Positions 9,358 through 19,010 are shown, numbered from the stretch's first letter. The stretch is DNA of 64,000 nt from Kaistella polysaccharea (GCF_020410745.1 NZ_CP084528.1:2046001-2110000); one strand, 5' to 3'. A program made the numbers and translations. The notes: generated by a model from the letters alone, not told the origin.

Positions 9358-10689
9358 ATGTATAGTTTTTCACCCAAATTAAGATTATATTCAATCATAT
9401 TCATTGTTCTGGGATTAGTTCTTTTTGGAGCTGGTTACTTTATGAATCATGGAACAGATGAGGCGCAGATAGGGCACATGATGGAACAAGTTCATGCCGG
9501 CGGAAATACTGCTCCCCTAAATTCCAGTGAATTGGTTGGTCCTCAAGATGAGGCTGCACATTTAGAGCATGCAACAATGCAGTTTAAAAATCAGCCATTA
9601 GCAGCAATTCATACTGTTTCGGTATTCCTTTTTGCATTAAGCTGTTGTGCATTATTCTTTTACGCCATTCAAAATGCCTCACACGCAGGTTGGTCTATTA
9701 TTATCTTTAGAGTAATGGAGGCAATTGCTTCTTTTATACCATTTGCCGGCGCCTTGATTATTATTATCATGCTGTTAAATGTTACGCATATCGGTCATTT
9801 ATTTCACTGGATGGATCCGGAATTAACAGATCCAAACAACGCACATTTTGATCCAATTCTTTTTGAAAAGAAAACGTTCTTAAATATTCCTTTCTATGTA
9901 TTTAGAACCCTATTCTACGTAATTGGAGCTTCTTTCTTTTCCTGGAAATTAAGAAGTATCTCTAAAAAAGTTGACGAGACGAAAAGTAGAAAAGTTTATG
10001 CGAACTACTACACTTGGAACATTGGGTATATCGCATTTTTCGGATTCTGCTCTGCCGCTTGGGCGTGGGATTGGTTGATGTCTATTGATCCACACTGGTA
10101 TTCCACCATGTATATTTGGTATGCGATGGTTAGTGCTTGGGCAAGTTCCGTTGCAATCATATTATTGATCAGTGTTTACCTAAAGAAAAAAGGTTTTCTA
10201 CCACAGTTTAATGATAATCACTTACACGATTTAGGCGTTTATTTATTTGCCTTAAGCATGCTCTGGACCTATACTTGGTTCGCGCAGTTTATGCTTTATT
10301 GGTACGCAAATATTCCGGAAGAGGTCAACTATTTTTATGGTAGATTTGAATATTACGGTTGGGCATTCTGGTTAATTTTAGTTTTAAACTTTGCAATTCC
10401 TTTATCGGTCATGGTGAGTTCAAGTATTAAGAGAAATTATACCGTAATGGCGACCATGGCAGCAATTGTTATCTGTGGCCAGTGGCTGGTCTACTACAAT
10501 ATGGTAATGCCAGGATCAGTAGGTCCTTATTGGGAGAATATCACCGGATTGTTAACAAATGCTGGAGCAGTATTGTTTGGATTGGGTGCCTTCATCTTCG
10601 TGGTATTTACAACACTATCTAAGTTGAAATTAATTCCAGTAGGAAATCCGTTCTTACACGAATCAAAAATTTATGAATATCCTTTCTAG
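9358..10689 (+). CDS. actF: Alternative complex III, membrane subunit ActF
   Basis: A 443-residue polytopic protein with about ten helices, homologous in layout to ActC (NrfD family). Conserved histidines lie in HAGWSIIIFRVMEAI and HIGHLFHWMDPE. It should form the second quinol-interacting or proton-conducting membrane subunit. It is the last gene of the operon: a strong terminator follows at 10713. In many Bacteroidota cytochrome oxidase genes follow actF, but none do here. Confidence 0.92.
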   Translation: MYSFSPKLRLYSIIFIVLGLVLFGAGYFMNHGTDEAQIGHMMEQVHAGGNTAPLNSSELVGPQDEAAHLEHATMQFKNQPLAAIHTVSVFLFALSCCALFFYAIQNASHAGWSIIIFRVMEAIASFIPFAGALIIIIMLLNVTHIGHLFHWMDPELTDPNNAHFDPILFEKKTFLNIPFYVFRTLFYVIGASFFSWKLRSISKKVDETKSRKVYANYYTWNIGYIAFFGFCSAAWAWDWLMSIDPHWYSTMYIWYAMVSAWASSVAIILLISVYLKKKGFLPQFNDNHLHDLGVYLFALSMLWTYTWFAQFMLYWYANIPEEVNYFYGRFEYYGWAFWLILVLNFAIPLSVMVSSSIKRNYTVMATMAAIVICGQWLVYYNMVMPGSVGPYWENITGLLTNAGAVLFGLGAFIFVVFTTLSKLKLIPVGNPFLHESKIYEYPF

Positions 10690-10712
10690 ATTGTGATTTC
10701 ACATAAAAATCT

Positions 10713-10734
10713 AATCCCGGCTTTTGTCGGGATT
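10713..10734 (+). terminator. Terminator of the act operon
   Basis: A 9-bp stem (10713-10721 with 10726-10734, one G-U pair) around a TTTT loop, followed by a run of T to 10739. It lies 23 bp after the actF stop codon. Confidence 0.85.
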
Positions 10735-10807
10735 TTTTTATAAATTTGTTATAAACCCAACCCCGATGATTTCAAAAATTCCGACCATTATTTCATCTCA
10801 TTTAAAA

Positions 10808-11971
10808 ATGATTAGGAATAATTCTATCTTCATTTTGATTTTCTTTTTTCTTCTCGTCAGTTGTAAAAAAACTACTGTAGATGCGACTTCAACAAAAACC
10901 TTGCAGTCAAGTATTAATGATTTGGCGACTAATTTAAACACATTACAGCAAGTTAAGTTTAGTGAAGCATTGTACATCATTAAAACTTTTGGTGTGGAAG
11001 CGGAAGGTGCTCAAAATGAACTCACGGCCTTGGGAAAGATGATCAATGGTAAAAAAGTTCCGGAAATTTTCGCGTTAGCTGATAAAGTTGCGCAAAACAA
11101 CGGGATTGAATGGTCAAGTTCAGGTCCGCCATCTCTGGGTGAAATGAATATATTTGGAACTGAGCTTGCAAAGGAATCCGACCCAAATGATGTTTCAGCG
11201 AGTTCCCTAAGTCTTTCAGTAAATCCGCTCGGAAATAGTGAAATTTTAGGTGCGCAATCCATACAGATTGTCCCTCGTCTTTTAGATAATACCGGAAAAG
11301 AAGCCGATTTTTCAGGTGCTGGATTAGAAGCGGTTCTAGAAGTTTTCAGCGGTGGCGCAAGAGTTTTGCAGTCTAAGAATCTAATGCAAGACAATAATTT
11401 TAAAGGTTTCACTTTGAGGTTTGCTTCTCTGCCTTCTCAGAAAATAGTTAATAATCAGATTGATATCACGGTTTCAATAAAAACGACGAAGAAAACATTT
11501 AAAATGACTAAAGTGGGTGTTGACGTAAACCCAAAAGCTTTACTCATGCCGCCAGGCGATCCTGATAAAAATCCGGCAAATCCCGATACAGATATTCCTA
11601 CTGTACCGACTGATATTACAGATGTTCCATCTACAGACAAACCAGTTTCTTCTGCGGGAGACCCGAAAGCAACCGTTTCCAAATTCCTCAATAATCTTTC
11701 CTCTCAAAATTTAAAGGGCGCTTATGATACTGCCGATAATCCGGCTTGGGGTTCTTATGATCAATTTTCAAATCCTACTTCCGGTTTTGGTGGTGTGAAA
11801 GGCGTGAATGTAAAAAATATGTCGACCAATTCCGTTAGCGCGAATACGGCAAGTGTAAATGCAACCTATGACATTATTGATAAAGAGGGCAAAACAACGG
11901 CAATTCAGGTGACTTTCGGTCTGAAAAACACCAATGGAAATTGGAAGATCTCCAGCTATAAAATAAATTAA
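10808..11971 (+). CDS. Uncharacterised lipoprotein with NTF2-like C-terminus
   Basis: 387 residues from ATG 10808, chosen because a lipoprotein signal starts there (FILIFFFLLVSC, Cys19). The earlier ATG at 10766 would add 14 polar residues, and any start near 10724 would lie in the act terminator. Middle residues look like a beta-rich domain. Residues about 255-285 are a Pro/Asp/Thr-rich linker. The last about 100 residues (from DPKATVSKFLNNL) resemble an NTF2/DUF4019-like fold with a terminal GNWKISSYKIN. I do not recognise the full protein. It is 2 bp from apt and probably cotranscribed with it. Confidence 0.75.
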   Translation: MIRNNSIFILIFFFLLVSCKKTTVDATSTKTLQSSINDLATNLNTLQQVKFSEALYIIKTFGVEAEGAQNELTALGKMINGKKVPEIFALADKVAQNNGIEWSSSGPPSLGEMNIFGTELAKESDPNDVSASSLSLSVNPLGNSEILGAQSIQIVPRLLDNTGKEADFSGAGLEAVLEVFSGGARVLQSKNLMQDNNFKGFTLRFASLPSQKIVNNQIDITVSIKTTKKTFKMTKVGVDVNPKALLMPPGDPDKNPANPDTDIPTVPTDITDVPSTDKPVSSAGDPKATVSKFLNNLSSQNLKGAYDTADNPAWGSYDQFSNPTSGFGGVKGVNVKNMSTNSVSANTASVNATYDIIDKEGKTTAIQVTFGLKNTNGNWKISSYKIN

Positions 11972-11973
11972 GA

Positions 11974-12507
11974 ATGAATCAAAAGTTAGTTCACGAATTA
12001 GAAAGTACCATTGAAAATATTCCGGATTTCCCCAAAGAAGGAATTCAGTTCAAAGATATAACGCCTATCTTTCTCAATCCCCAGTTATACAAAGATGTCA
12101 TCAAGGATTTGGCGGCATTCAGTCGGGACAAAATAGATGTGGTTTGCGGAATTGAAAGCCGCGGTTATTTGTTTGGAATCGCAATTGCGGTCGCATTAGA
12201 TGTTCCTTTTATTTTAATTCGAAAAAAAGGAAAATTACCACCGCCATTTGTTGGGCAGAAATATGACCTGGAATATGGCTCAGCGGAAATAGAAATGCGA
12301 ACAGGCCAACTAAAACACGGACAAAGAGTTCTCATTCACGACGATTTATTAGCAACAGGAGGCACAACAGAAGCTGCAGCCCTATTAGTTCAGAAACAGG
12401 GAGCCATAGTTTCCCAATTTAGTTTTTTAATTGCTCTGAAGGAATTAGGAGGTGAAGAACGCCTTAATAAATTCAATGCGGAAGTTCATCAGATCTTAAG
12501 TTATTAA
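11974..12507 (+). CDS. apt: Adenine phosphoribosyltransferase
   Basis: 177 residues. It converts adenine and PRPP to AMP in purine salvage in the cytoplasm. The PRPP-binding motif is VLIHDDLLATGGTT, and the N-terminus IPDFPKEGIQFKDITP and the segment IESRGYLFG are typical of Apt. The length is normal for the family. It follows the lipoprotein gene by 2 bp. Confidence 0.96.
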   Translation: MNQKLVHELESTIENIPDFPKEGIQFKDITPIFLNPQLYKDVIKDLAAFSRDKIDVVCGIESRGYLFGIAIAVALDVPFILIRKKGKLPPPFVGQKYDLEYGSAEIEMRTGQLKHGQRVLIHDDLLATGGTTEAAALLVQKQGAIVSQFSFLIALKELGGEERLNKFNAEVHQILSY

Positions 12508-12576
12508 AATATATTTCCTGCCGAAATATTTCAAATCGAGATCAATTATCAGAAATCTTTTTTTTGAAAACTTAAT

Positions 12577-12607
12577 TTTGTATATCGCTCAAAAACAGTT
12601 AAATTTG
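12577..12607 (+). promoter_or_regulatory. Promoter of TPR-ribH unit
   Basis: TTTG (12577-12580), a spacer of exactly 19 bp and TAAATTTG (12600-12607). This is one of the best matches to the Bacteroidota consensus in the window. The start of transcription should lie near 12613, about 17 nt before ATG 12630. Confidence 0.72.
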
Positions 12608-12629
12608 CACTTCAATTTTTATTAAAATT

Positions 12630-13340
12630 ATGGCAAAACAGAGACCTCACACCAGTAAGAAAGATATGGAAGGGAAGGAAACGGTAGAAGTTTTTAAAGA
12701 TTTAGACCGCGGTGCCCTGGATACCGAAAGATTTCTGGAAAAAAATGCGAAACTTTTAGCCATTATTTTTGGTGCTTTAGTGATAGCCGTTTTAGGGTTT
12801 TTTGCCTACAAACAATTTTATGTAGAGCCTCGAAATGAGGAAGCTACTTTAAGCTATTTATCTGCTCAGAAAAATCTTGCTGAAGGTAAGGATGATTTGG
12901 CGTTAGGTGGTAAAAGTGCTGCAAATCCTGGATATTTAGGAACATACAAAAACTACTCGGAAACCGAAGTAGGGAAATTATCTGCGTACAATGCGGGACT
13001 TATAAAATTTAAGGAAGGTAAATTTCAGGAAGCTTACGATTTACTTGATGAGTTTTCTAGCGATAGCGATATTTTAACATCTTTGAAATTTGGCGCAATG
13101 GCAGATTGTCAGTCAAATTTAAATAAAAATGACGAGGCATTATCGCTTATTGATAAAGCAATAGCTGCTTCAGATGATCCTTATACCAAGTATTATTTCA
13201 CAAGAAAAGCCGGAACTTTAGCATTGGCAATGAAGAAAAATGCAGAGGCTAAAAAATACTTTTCTACGATTGAAGAAAAATATGAAGATTACGATAACGG
13301 AATGTCGGACGCGTATATCGAAATGGTTAAATATTACTAA
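12630..13340 (+). CDS. Membrane-anchored tetratricopeptide repeat protein
   Basis: 236 residues: a cytoplasmic N-terminal tail (about 1-42), one membrane helix (AIIFGALVIAVLGFFAY) and a periplasmic or outer-facing TPR region in which three to four helix pairs can be seen (YNAGLIKFKEGKFQEAYDLL, MADCQSNLNKNDEALSL, AGTLALAMKKNAEAKKYFS). The topology resembles YfgM-like proteins, which interact with the Sec machinery or outer-membrane chaperones, but that link is inferred. It is 12 bp upstream of ribH, an arrangement I take as one operon. Confidence 0.85.
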   Translation: MAKQRPHTSKKDMEGKETVEVFKDLDRGALDTERFLEKNAKLLAIIFGALVIAVLGFFAYKQFYVEPRNEEATLSYLSAQKNLAEGKDDLALGGKSAANPGYLGTYKNYSETEVGKLSAYNAGLIKFKEGKFQEAYDLLDEFSSDSDILTSLKFGAMADCQSNLNKNDEALSLIDKAIAASDDPYTKYYFTRKAGTLALAMKKNAEAKKYFSTIEEKYEDYDNGMSDAYIEMVKYY

Positions 13341-13352
13341 AAAATTATAAAA

Positions 13353-13835
13353 ATGGCAACTGTAAATCTTTCAGATTATCAACCATTGCAGATCAACGAT
13401 GCCAGTTCTTTTAGAATTGGCATTGTTGTTTCCGAATGGAATGATTTCGTAACTAATAATTTACGCGATGGCGCTATACAAACGCTTATAAAAGAAGGAG
13501 TAAAAGAAGAACATATTAAAATTTTCAATGTTCCTGGCGCTTTTGAACTCAATTACGCTTCTATGCAACTTTGCAAAACAGATTATTTTGATGCAGTCAT
13601 TGCTATTGGGTGCGTGATAAGAGGTGAAACACCACACTTTGACTATGTATGTTCAGCGGTAGCCCAAGGCATTAAAGACTGCAATATTTTAACCAATGTT
13701 CCTACCATCTTCTGCCTTTTAACCGATGATACAAAAGAACAATCGATCGCGAGAAGCGGAGGCGAATTAGGGAACAAAGGCGTCGAAGCTGCTGTTACCG
13801 CGCTGCACATGATTGCTTTCAAAAAGGATTTATAG
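13353..13835 (+). CDS. ribH: 6,7-dimethyl-8-ribityllumazine synthase
   Basis: 160 residues. It condenses 3,4-dihydroxy-2-butanone 4-phosphate with the ribitylamino-pyrimidine in the penultimate step of riboflavin synthesis. Diagnostic segments are VSEWNDFVTNNL, VPGAFELNYA, AIGCVIRGETPHFDYV and FCLLTDDTKEQSIARSGG. The length fits the icosahedral-type enzyme. No FMN riboswitch is seen upstream: transcription should come from the promoter before the TPR gene. Confidence 0.96.
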   Translation: MATVNLSDYQPLQINDASSFRIGIVVSEWNDFVTNNLRDGAIQTLIKEGVKEEHIKIFNVPGAFELNYASMQLCKTDYFDAVIAIGCVIRGETPHFDYVCSAVAQGIKDCNILTNVPTIFCLLTDDTKEQSIARSGGELGNKGVEAAVTALHMIAFKKDL

Positions 13836-13894
13836 AAGTTACCGCTTTTATACCTTTTAAAAAACCAGACTCTTAAGTCAAAAAAAATACGATT

Positions 13895-15973
13895 ATGTAC
13901 GCATCAAAACTAAAACCTTATTTGTATTTGGGGCTTTTCTATGGTCTTTTGTCCCTGATTTTAAGAGTTGTATTTATTTTTCATCCAATTACTACCGTCG
14001 AATTTGGTTTTTTTCAAAGCTTAAAAATTCTATTCGTCGGCGCATTAAGTGATGTCTTTGTTTTTATTTTAGCGAGCAGTATTTTAGCAATTTACTTACT
14101 GTTTTTATCGAATTCAAAATATAAAAACCCCTACGGATATATTATTTTCGGATTTTTTGTTATTTCATTTTTATATACTGCCTTTGTTCCAGGAAATATT
14201 TTCAAACAATATGGTGGTTCTTTTCCCGAAGTTGCAATGATTTTTATCGGGTTGAAGATGGCATTATTTGGCTTAATGCTTTTTCTTCCTACGCAAAGAC
14301 TTCGGATTCGAAATATTTTATATTTCATTACCATTTTCCTCTATGTTTTGCTCATCATTTTCAATGCGGTTAGCGAATATTTTTTTTGGAATGAATTCGG
14401 TGTTCGATATAATTTTATCGCGGTTGATTACTTAATTTACACCAATGAAGTCATCGGGAATATTATGGAAAGTTATCCTATAATTCCTCTATTTACCGGA
14501 ATTCTGACACTGTCCGTAATCATCACTTGGTTTATTTACAAAAAAACACGTGATGAATTACTCACGCTTCCTAATTTTAAACAAAAATTAATTCTTCTTG
14601 TATCTTTTATCGTATTGGCGGCAATCAGTTTATTCATGATTCCGCAGTTGGGTAAAATAAAAAGTGATAATACCTTCGCTGCAGAAATTCAGGCAAACGG
14701 TTTTCCTAAATTTTATCATGCATTTACCCAAAATGAATTAGATTATTTTCAGTTTTATCCAACAATGAATCAGCAAGTTGCTGAAAGTAACTTTTTGAAA
14801 CAATTTCAACCGCCATCTTTGGTAAGAAATATTACTTCAAACGGTCCAGAATTGCACAAGAATGTCGTCTTAATTTCAGTGGAAAGTCTCTCAGCAGAAT
14901 TTCTCGAACATTATGGCAATCAACAACAAATAATGCCTTTCCTCGACAGTTTGGCGGATAAATCTTTAATGTTTACAAACCTTTATGCCACTGGAAACCG
15001 TACCGTTCGGGGACTTGAAGCTTTAACTTTATGTATTCCGCCTACGGCTGGAGAAAGTGTGGTAAAAAGAAAAAATAATAAAAATAAATTCACAACGGGA
15101 AGCGTCTTCAAATCCAAAGGGTATCATGTGAAATTTCTCTACGGAGGATACAGTTATTTTGATAATATGGAGGATTTTTATAAAGGAAATGGCTACGAAA
15201 TTATAGATCGGAATAACTTTAATCCGGAAGAAATTACTTTTGCCAATGTTTGGGGAGTTTCAGATGAAGATATGGCGAAAAAAGCAGTGCAGGAAATGAA
15301 CCAGGATGCTAAAACCGGAAAACCTTTTTTCCATCATTGGATGACCGTTTCCAATCACCGCCCTTTTACTTATCCCGAAGGAAGGATTGATATTCCGGGG
15401 ACTGCCAAATCTCGCGATGGTGGTGTGAAGTATACAGATTATGCCTTGCGTAAATTTTTCGAAATGGCAAAGAAAGAGGCTTGGTATAAAAATACGGTTT
15501 TCGTAATTGTTGCAGATCATTGTGCATCAAGTGCAGGGAAAACAGAATTGCCGATGGACAAATACCGTATTCCGGGAATCGTCTTTTCAGAAGGTTTTAT
15601 TGAGCCCCAGAAATTTCACCAAACAATGTCCCAAATTGATGTAATGCCGACACTTTTTGGACTTTTAAACTTTAATTATGAATCAAAGTTTTTAGGTCAG
15701 AATATTTTCAGCGCGCAATTTCAGCCCAAAGCTTACATCGCAACTTATCAGGATTTAGGTTTTATAAAAGACAATTATCTAACGGTAATTTCGCCGACCA
15801 AAAAAGTGAAACAATATTCTTTAAGCTTGCAAAAATCCGATTTACCGGAGAATTTTAAACTGTTTTACGATGAAAAACTTGTTAGTAAACCTCAAACCAG
15901 TTTGGTAGAAGATTGTATCTCAGCTTACCAAAGTGTTTCTTTTTGGTTAAAAGAAAATAAACTCAATAAATAA
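13895..15973 (+). CDS. LTA synthase-family membrane sulfatase/phosphotransferase
   Basis: 692 residues. Five hydrophobic helices occupy about residues 8-245. An extracytoplasmic alkaline-phosphatase/sulfatase fold follows from about 310: VVLISVESLSAEFLEHY binds metal, ATGNRTVRGLEAL holds the nucleophilic Thr, and VIVADHC is the distal metal motif. Family members transfer phosphoglycerol or phosphoethanolamine. Gram-negative Bacteroidota lack lipoteichoic acid, so a glycan, lipid A or osmolyte substrate is more likely. It starts 59 bp after ribH and may be in that transcript or have its own promoter. Confidence 0.88.
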   Translation: MYASKLKPYLYLGLFYGLLSLILRVVFIFHPITTVEFGFFQSLKILFVGALSDVFVFILASSILAIYLLFLSNSKYKNPYGYIIFGFFVISFLYTAFVPGNIFKQYGGSFPEVAMIFIGLKMALFGLMLFLPTQRLRIRNILYFITIFLYVLLIIFNAVSEYFFWNEFGVRYNFIAVDYLIYTNEVIGNIMESYPIIPLFTGILTLSVIITWFIYKKTRDELLTLPNFKQKLILLVSFIVLAAISLFMIPQLGKIKSDNTFAAEIQANGFPKFYHAFTQNELDYFQFYPTMNQQVAESNFLKQFQPPSLVRNITSNGPELHKNVVLISVESLSAEFLEHYGNQQQIMPFLDSLADKSLMFTNLYATGNRTVRGLEALTLCIPPTAGESVVKRKNNKNKFTTGSVFKSKGYHVKFLYGGYSYFDNMEDFYKGNGYEIIDRNNFNPEEITFANVWGVSDEDMAKKAVQEMNQDAKTGKPFFHHWMTVSNHRPFTYPEGRIDIPGTAKSRDGGVKYTDYALRKFFEMAKKEAWYKNTVFVIVADHCASSAGKTELPMDKYRIPGIVFSEGFIEPQKFHQTMSQIDVMPTLFGLLNFNYESKFLGQNIFSAQFQPKAYIATYQDLGFIKDNYLTVISPTKKVKQYSLSLQKSDLPENFKLFYDEKLVSKPQTSLVEDCISAYQSVSFWLKENKLNK

Positions 15974-16005
15974 TATTTTTTGTAATTTTAGCAAAAGATT
16001 CAGAT

Positions 16006-16863
16006 ATGAAATGGACAAATGACAGAAGTGGCAATGTTGACGACAGACGCGGTTCCGGCGGCGGTGGCGGTATGCTCGTGGGTGGTGGTTTAGGAACACT
16101 GATCATTGCAGCAATCATATTTTTTTTGGGTGGTGATCCATCTGCCATTTTATCTTCCGGTATGGGAAGTGCAGGTCCGGCAACAGAACAGCGGGATCTA
16201 ACTCCGGCTGAATTAAAAGTTCGGGAATTCGTACAAATGGTTACTGCAGAAAATGAACAAACCTGGACAAAAATATTTAAAGAAAATGAAATGCAGTACG
16301 ATCCTGCAAAAGTGGTAATGTTTGAAAATGTAACCCAATCTGGATGTGGAACCGCGCAGGCAGCGATGGGTCCTTTTTATTGTCCTGCCGACCAAACAGT
16401 TTATATGGACATGAGTTTCTTTAAAGAACTAGAGCAACGGTTCGGCGCACAGGTGACAGAGTTTTCTATAGCTTATGTGATGGCGCATGAAATCGGGCAT
16501 CACGTACAAACACTTTTAGGAACTACGCAAAAAGTAGATGAGTTACGAAGAAGTGGCAGATATTCTGAAGCGGAGATGAATAAAGTTTCTGTAGCTACCG
16601 AATTGCAGGCCGATTTTTATGCGGGTGTTTGGGCAAGACAGACTGATAACCGCGAGAAATTTTTAGAGCCTGGAGATCTTGAATCTGCAATTTCTGCCGC
16701 AGAAGCAGTAGGTGACGACAATATCCAGAAACGTTCACAAGGATATGTAAATCAGGAAGGCTTTACCCACGGAAGTTCAGCACAGCGTAAAGAGTGGTTT
16801 ATGAAAGGGTATAACACAGGTGATATTCGCCAGGGTGATACTTTCAATGCGTTACTTAAATAA
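16006..16863 (+). CDS. Neutral zinc metallopeptidase, YpfJ family
   Basis: 285 residues. A basic, glycine-rich N-terminal segment precedes one membrane helix (TLIIAAIIFFLGG). The peptidase part has the zinc motif HEIGH at 161-165 and a downstream ELQADFYAGVWA that supplies the third ligand. The C-terminal segment GYNTGDIRQGDTFN is conserved in YpfJ/putative neutral metallopeptidase proteins. Two cysteines in SGCGTAQAAMGPFYCP could form a disulfide. The physiological substrate of the family is unknown. A strong hairpin follows at 16888. Confidence 0.9.
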   Translation: MKWTNDRSGNVDDRRGSGGGGGMLVGGGLGTLIIAAIIFFLGGDPSAILSSGMGSAGPATEQRDLTPAELKVREFVQMVTAENEQTWTKIFKENEMQYDPAKVVMFENVTQSGCGTAQAAMGPFYCPADQTVYMDMSFFKELEQRFGAQVTEFSIAYVMAHEIGHHVQTLLGTTQKVDELRRSGRYSEAEMNKVSVATELQADFYAGVWARQTDNREKFLEPGDLESAISAAEAVGDDNIQKRSQGYVNQEGFTHGSSAQRKEWFMKGYNTGDIRQGDTFNALLK

Positions 16864-16887
16864 TCAAAACAAACCTTTGTATACAGA

Positions 16888-16917
16888 AAAACCACAGTGC
16901 GAAAGCGCTGTGGTTTT
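16888..16917. terminator. Bidirectional terminator after YpfJ-family gene
   Basis: A 13-bp stem (16888-16900 with 16905-16917, one G-U) closed by a GAAA tetraloop, with A and T runs on its two flanks. It can stop both the peptidase transcript and the convergent small gene. Confidence 0.85.
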
Positions 16918-16944
16918 AAAAAATATATGAATGTAATTGTGTTC

Positions 16945-17187
16945 TTAGCTTTGGTTCATGGTATCTTCTACCGTACCTTTCGTTTGATTTACTTTGTCTT
17001 GAACTTGTGAAGCTACATCCGAAGCTTTTGTTTTGATGTCATTTCCCCACTGATTGAAATTGTCTTTCGCAGTGTTTACTTTGTCTTTCACCATTTGCTT
17101 ATCTTCAGCACTTGCATTTTTGTATTTCCACCATGCTAATGCTCCTAATCCTAATAATGCTAATACGCCGTTTTTCTTAGTTCCCAT
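16945..17187 (-). CDS. YtxH-like small membrane/coiled protein
   Basis: 80 residues. A short hydrophobic segment (VLALLGLGALAWW) is followed by a long charged amphipathic helix rich in Lys, Asp, Thr and Gln with periodic VKDKVN, DVASQVQDKVN and GTVEDTMN units. This is the pattern of YtxH/LEA-type stress proteins. It stands alone between two terminators. Expression under general stress is a guess from the family. Confidence 0.75.
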   Translation of the reverse strand: MGTKKNGVLALLGLGALAWWKYKNASAEDKQMVKDKVNTAKDNFNQWGNDIKTKASDVASQVQDKVNQTKGTVEDTMNQS

Positions 17188-17305
17188 AACTTAATTTTTT
17201 ATTGATTTAATGAATAAAATTTAATTTGATATAGGCTAATATGTAAATTCTGTGCCAAACAATTTTGAGCAATGCTAAAGTTTTGTTAATATCTACATAA
17301 TTAAA

Positions 17306-17331
17306 AAATCCGCCCCAATTGGAGTGGATTT
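17306..17331 (-). terminator. Terminator of pruA
   Basis: Imperfect stem 17306-17316 with 17321-17331 around an AATT loop, located 19 bp beyond the pruA stop and followed by T residues on the minus strand. Confidence 0.7.
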
Positions 17332-17349
17332 TTAGGATAAATAGGACTA

Positions 17350-18975
17350 CTATCCCAAATATGGATATTTATAATCTTTTGCAGATACAAACGTTTCTTT
17401 AATACTTCGAACTGAAACCCAACGTAAAAGATTCATTTTAGAACCTGCTTTGTCGTTTGTCCCCGACGCTCTTGCACCACCAAAAGGTTGCTGTCCTACA
17501 ACAGCTCCAGTTGGCTTATCGTTAATATAAAAGTTACCTGCAGCGTTTTCCAATGCTTTGTACGCTTCAGCAATTGCGTAACGATCTTGGGAAAATACAG
17601 CGCCTGTTAATGAATATGGAGAAGTTTCATCCACTAGCTTTAAAGTTTCACTCCAGTTTTTATCTTCATAAACATAAACCGAAAGTATCGGTCCGAAAAT
17701 TTCTTCGCAAACTGATTCGTATTTTGGATTTGATGTTTCAATAATGGTTGGCTCTACAAACCATCCTTTACTATCATCACATTTACCACCAATAATCACT
17801 TTAGCGTCAGCTGATTTTTCTGCTCTTTCAATATAACCTTTGCATTTTTCGAAAGAATTTTTATCAATAACAGCATTCACGAAGTTAGAAGGATCTTCCG
17901 GACTTCCTACTTTAATGGTTTTCATCTGTTTCTCTAAAACTGCTTTTACATCTGCCCAAAGCGACTGTGGAATATACGCGCGGGAAGCTGCTGAACATTT
18001 TTGACCTTGGTATTCGAAAGCCCCACGAACAATTGCAGTCGCAACAGCGTCAACATTTGCAGAAGGATGAACTATGATGAAATCTTTTCCACCAGTTTCC
18101 CCTACAATTCTTGGATAGGTTTTATATTGATGAATATTGTCGCCCATCATTTTCCACATGCTCTGGAATACTTTCGTAGATCCTGTAAAATGAAGACCTG
18201 CAAAATCTGGATGTGCCAATACTTTTTCAGCTGTTTCTTTTCCGTCAGTGAAAATCATATTGATTACACCTGCGGGCAAACCAGCTTCGATCAGGATATC
18301 CATAATTACTTTTGCAGAATAAATCTGCTTGTCAGATGGTTTCCAAACAACTACATTGCCCATCATTGCCATACAAGTTGGTAAGTTTCCGGCAATCGCT
18401 GTAAAGTTAAACGGAGTTACCGCGAAACAAAATCCTTCCAATGGCCGATATTCTGATCTGTTCCAAATTCCGTTATCAGAAATAGGTTGTTCGCTATACA
18501 TTTCTGTCATAAACTCCACATTGAACCTCAAAAAGTCTATGAATTCACATGAAGCATCAATTTCTGCCTGATGCACGTTCTTGCTCTGACCGATCATGGT
18601 TGCTGCATTAAGTCGGTCTCTGTATGGGCCAGCAATTAAATCTGCAGCTTTCAGAAAAATTGCAGCGCGCTGTTCCCAACCTAAATTATTCCACTTTTCC
18701 TTTGCAGCCAAAGCTGCTTTTATAGCTTGGTCTACGTGGTCCATGGTTCCTTTGTGGTAAACTCCCAAATTATGCTGATGATCCTGCGGAGAATTAATGA
18801 CTACCTCTTCGCCAGTTGTAATCTCTTTTCCATTGATCACCATTGGAATATTTACTTTCTCTTTCCACATTTCTTTATAGGTGGAAATAAGAGACTTAAC
18901 TTCTGAAGACCCTGGTTCATAGCTTCTTACAGGCTCGTTTATTGCGAAAGGAACTTGCGAAATTGCTTTTGACAT
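17350..18975 (-). CDS. pruA: 1-pyrroline-5-carboxylate (L-glutamate gamma-semialdehyde) dehydrogenase
   Basis: 541 residues from ATG 18975 (MSKAISQVP). An upstream start near 19041 is rejected because it would lie beyond the promoter. It oxidises glutamate semialdehyde to glutamate with NAD in proline catabolism. The catalytic Cys lies in GQKCSAASRAYIP and the general-base Glu in VGETGGKDF. FTGSTKVFQ is the cofactor-binding loop, and the C-terminal KYPYLG closes the fold as in the type 1 P5CDH group. No proline dehydrogenase gene is nearby, so the two steps are encoded separately. Confidence 0.95.
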   Translation of the reverse strand: MSKAISQVPFAINEPVRSYEPGSSEVKSLISTYKEMWKEKVNIPMVINGKEITTGEEVVINSPQDHQHNLGVYHKGTMDHVDQAIKAALAAKEKWNNLGWEQRAAIFLKAADLIAGPYRDRLNAATMIGQSKNVHQAEIDASCEFIDFLRFNVEFMTEMYSEQPISDNGIWNRSEYRPLEGFCFAVTPFNFTAIAGNLPTCMAMMGNVVVWKPSDKQIYSAKVIMDILIEAGLPAGVINMIFTDGKETAEKVLAHPDFAGLHFTGSTKVFQSMWKMMGDNIHQYKTYPRIVGETGGKDFIIVHPSANVDAVATAIVRGAFEYQGQKCSAASRAYIPQSLWADVKAVLEKQMKTIKVGSPEDPSNFVNAVIDKNSFEKCKGYIERAEKSADAKVIIGGKCDDSKGWFVEPTIIETSNPKYESVCEEIFGPILSVYVYEDKNWSETLKLVDETSPYSLTGAVFSQDRYAIAEAYKALENAAGNFYINDKPTGAVVGQQPFGGARASGTNDKAGSKMNLLRWVSVRSIKETFVSAKDYKYPYLG

Positions 18976-19010
18976 ATTTATAATTTTTATTGATATTTTT
19001 ATGATTGTTA

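Noticed and set aside
13895-15973. True lipoteichoic acid synthase
   Set aside because: The fold matches, but Gram-negative Bacteroidota do not make lipoteichoic acid, so only the family is named.
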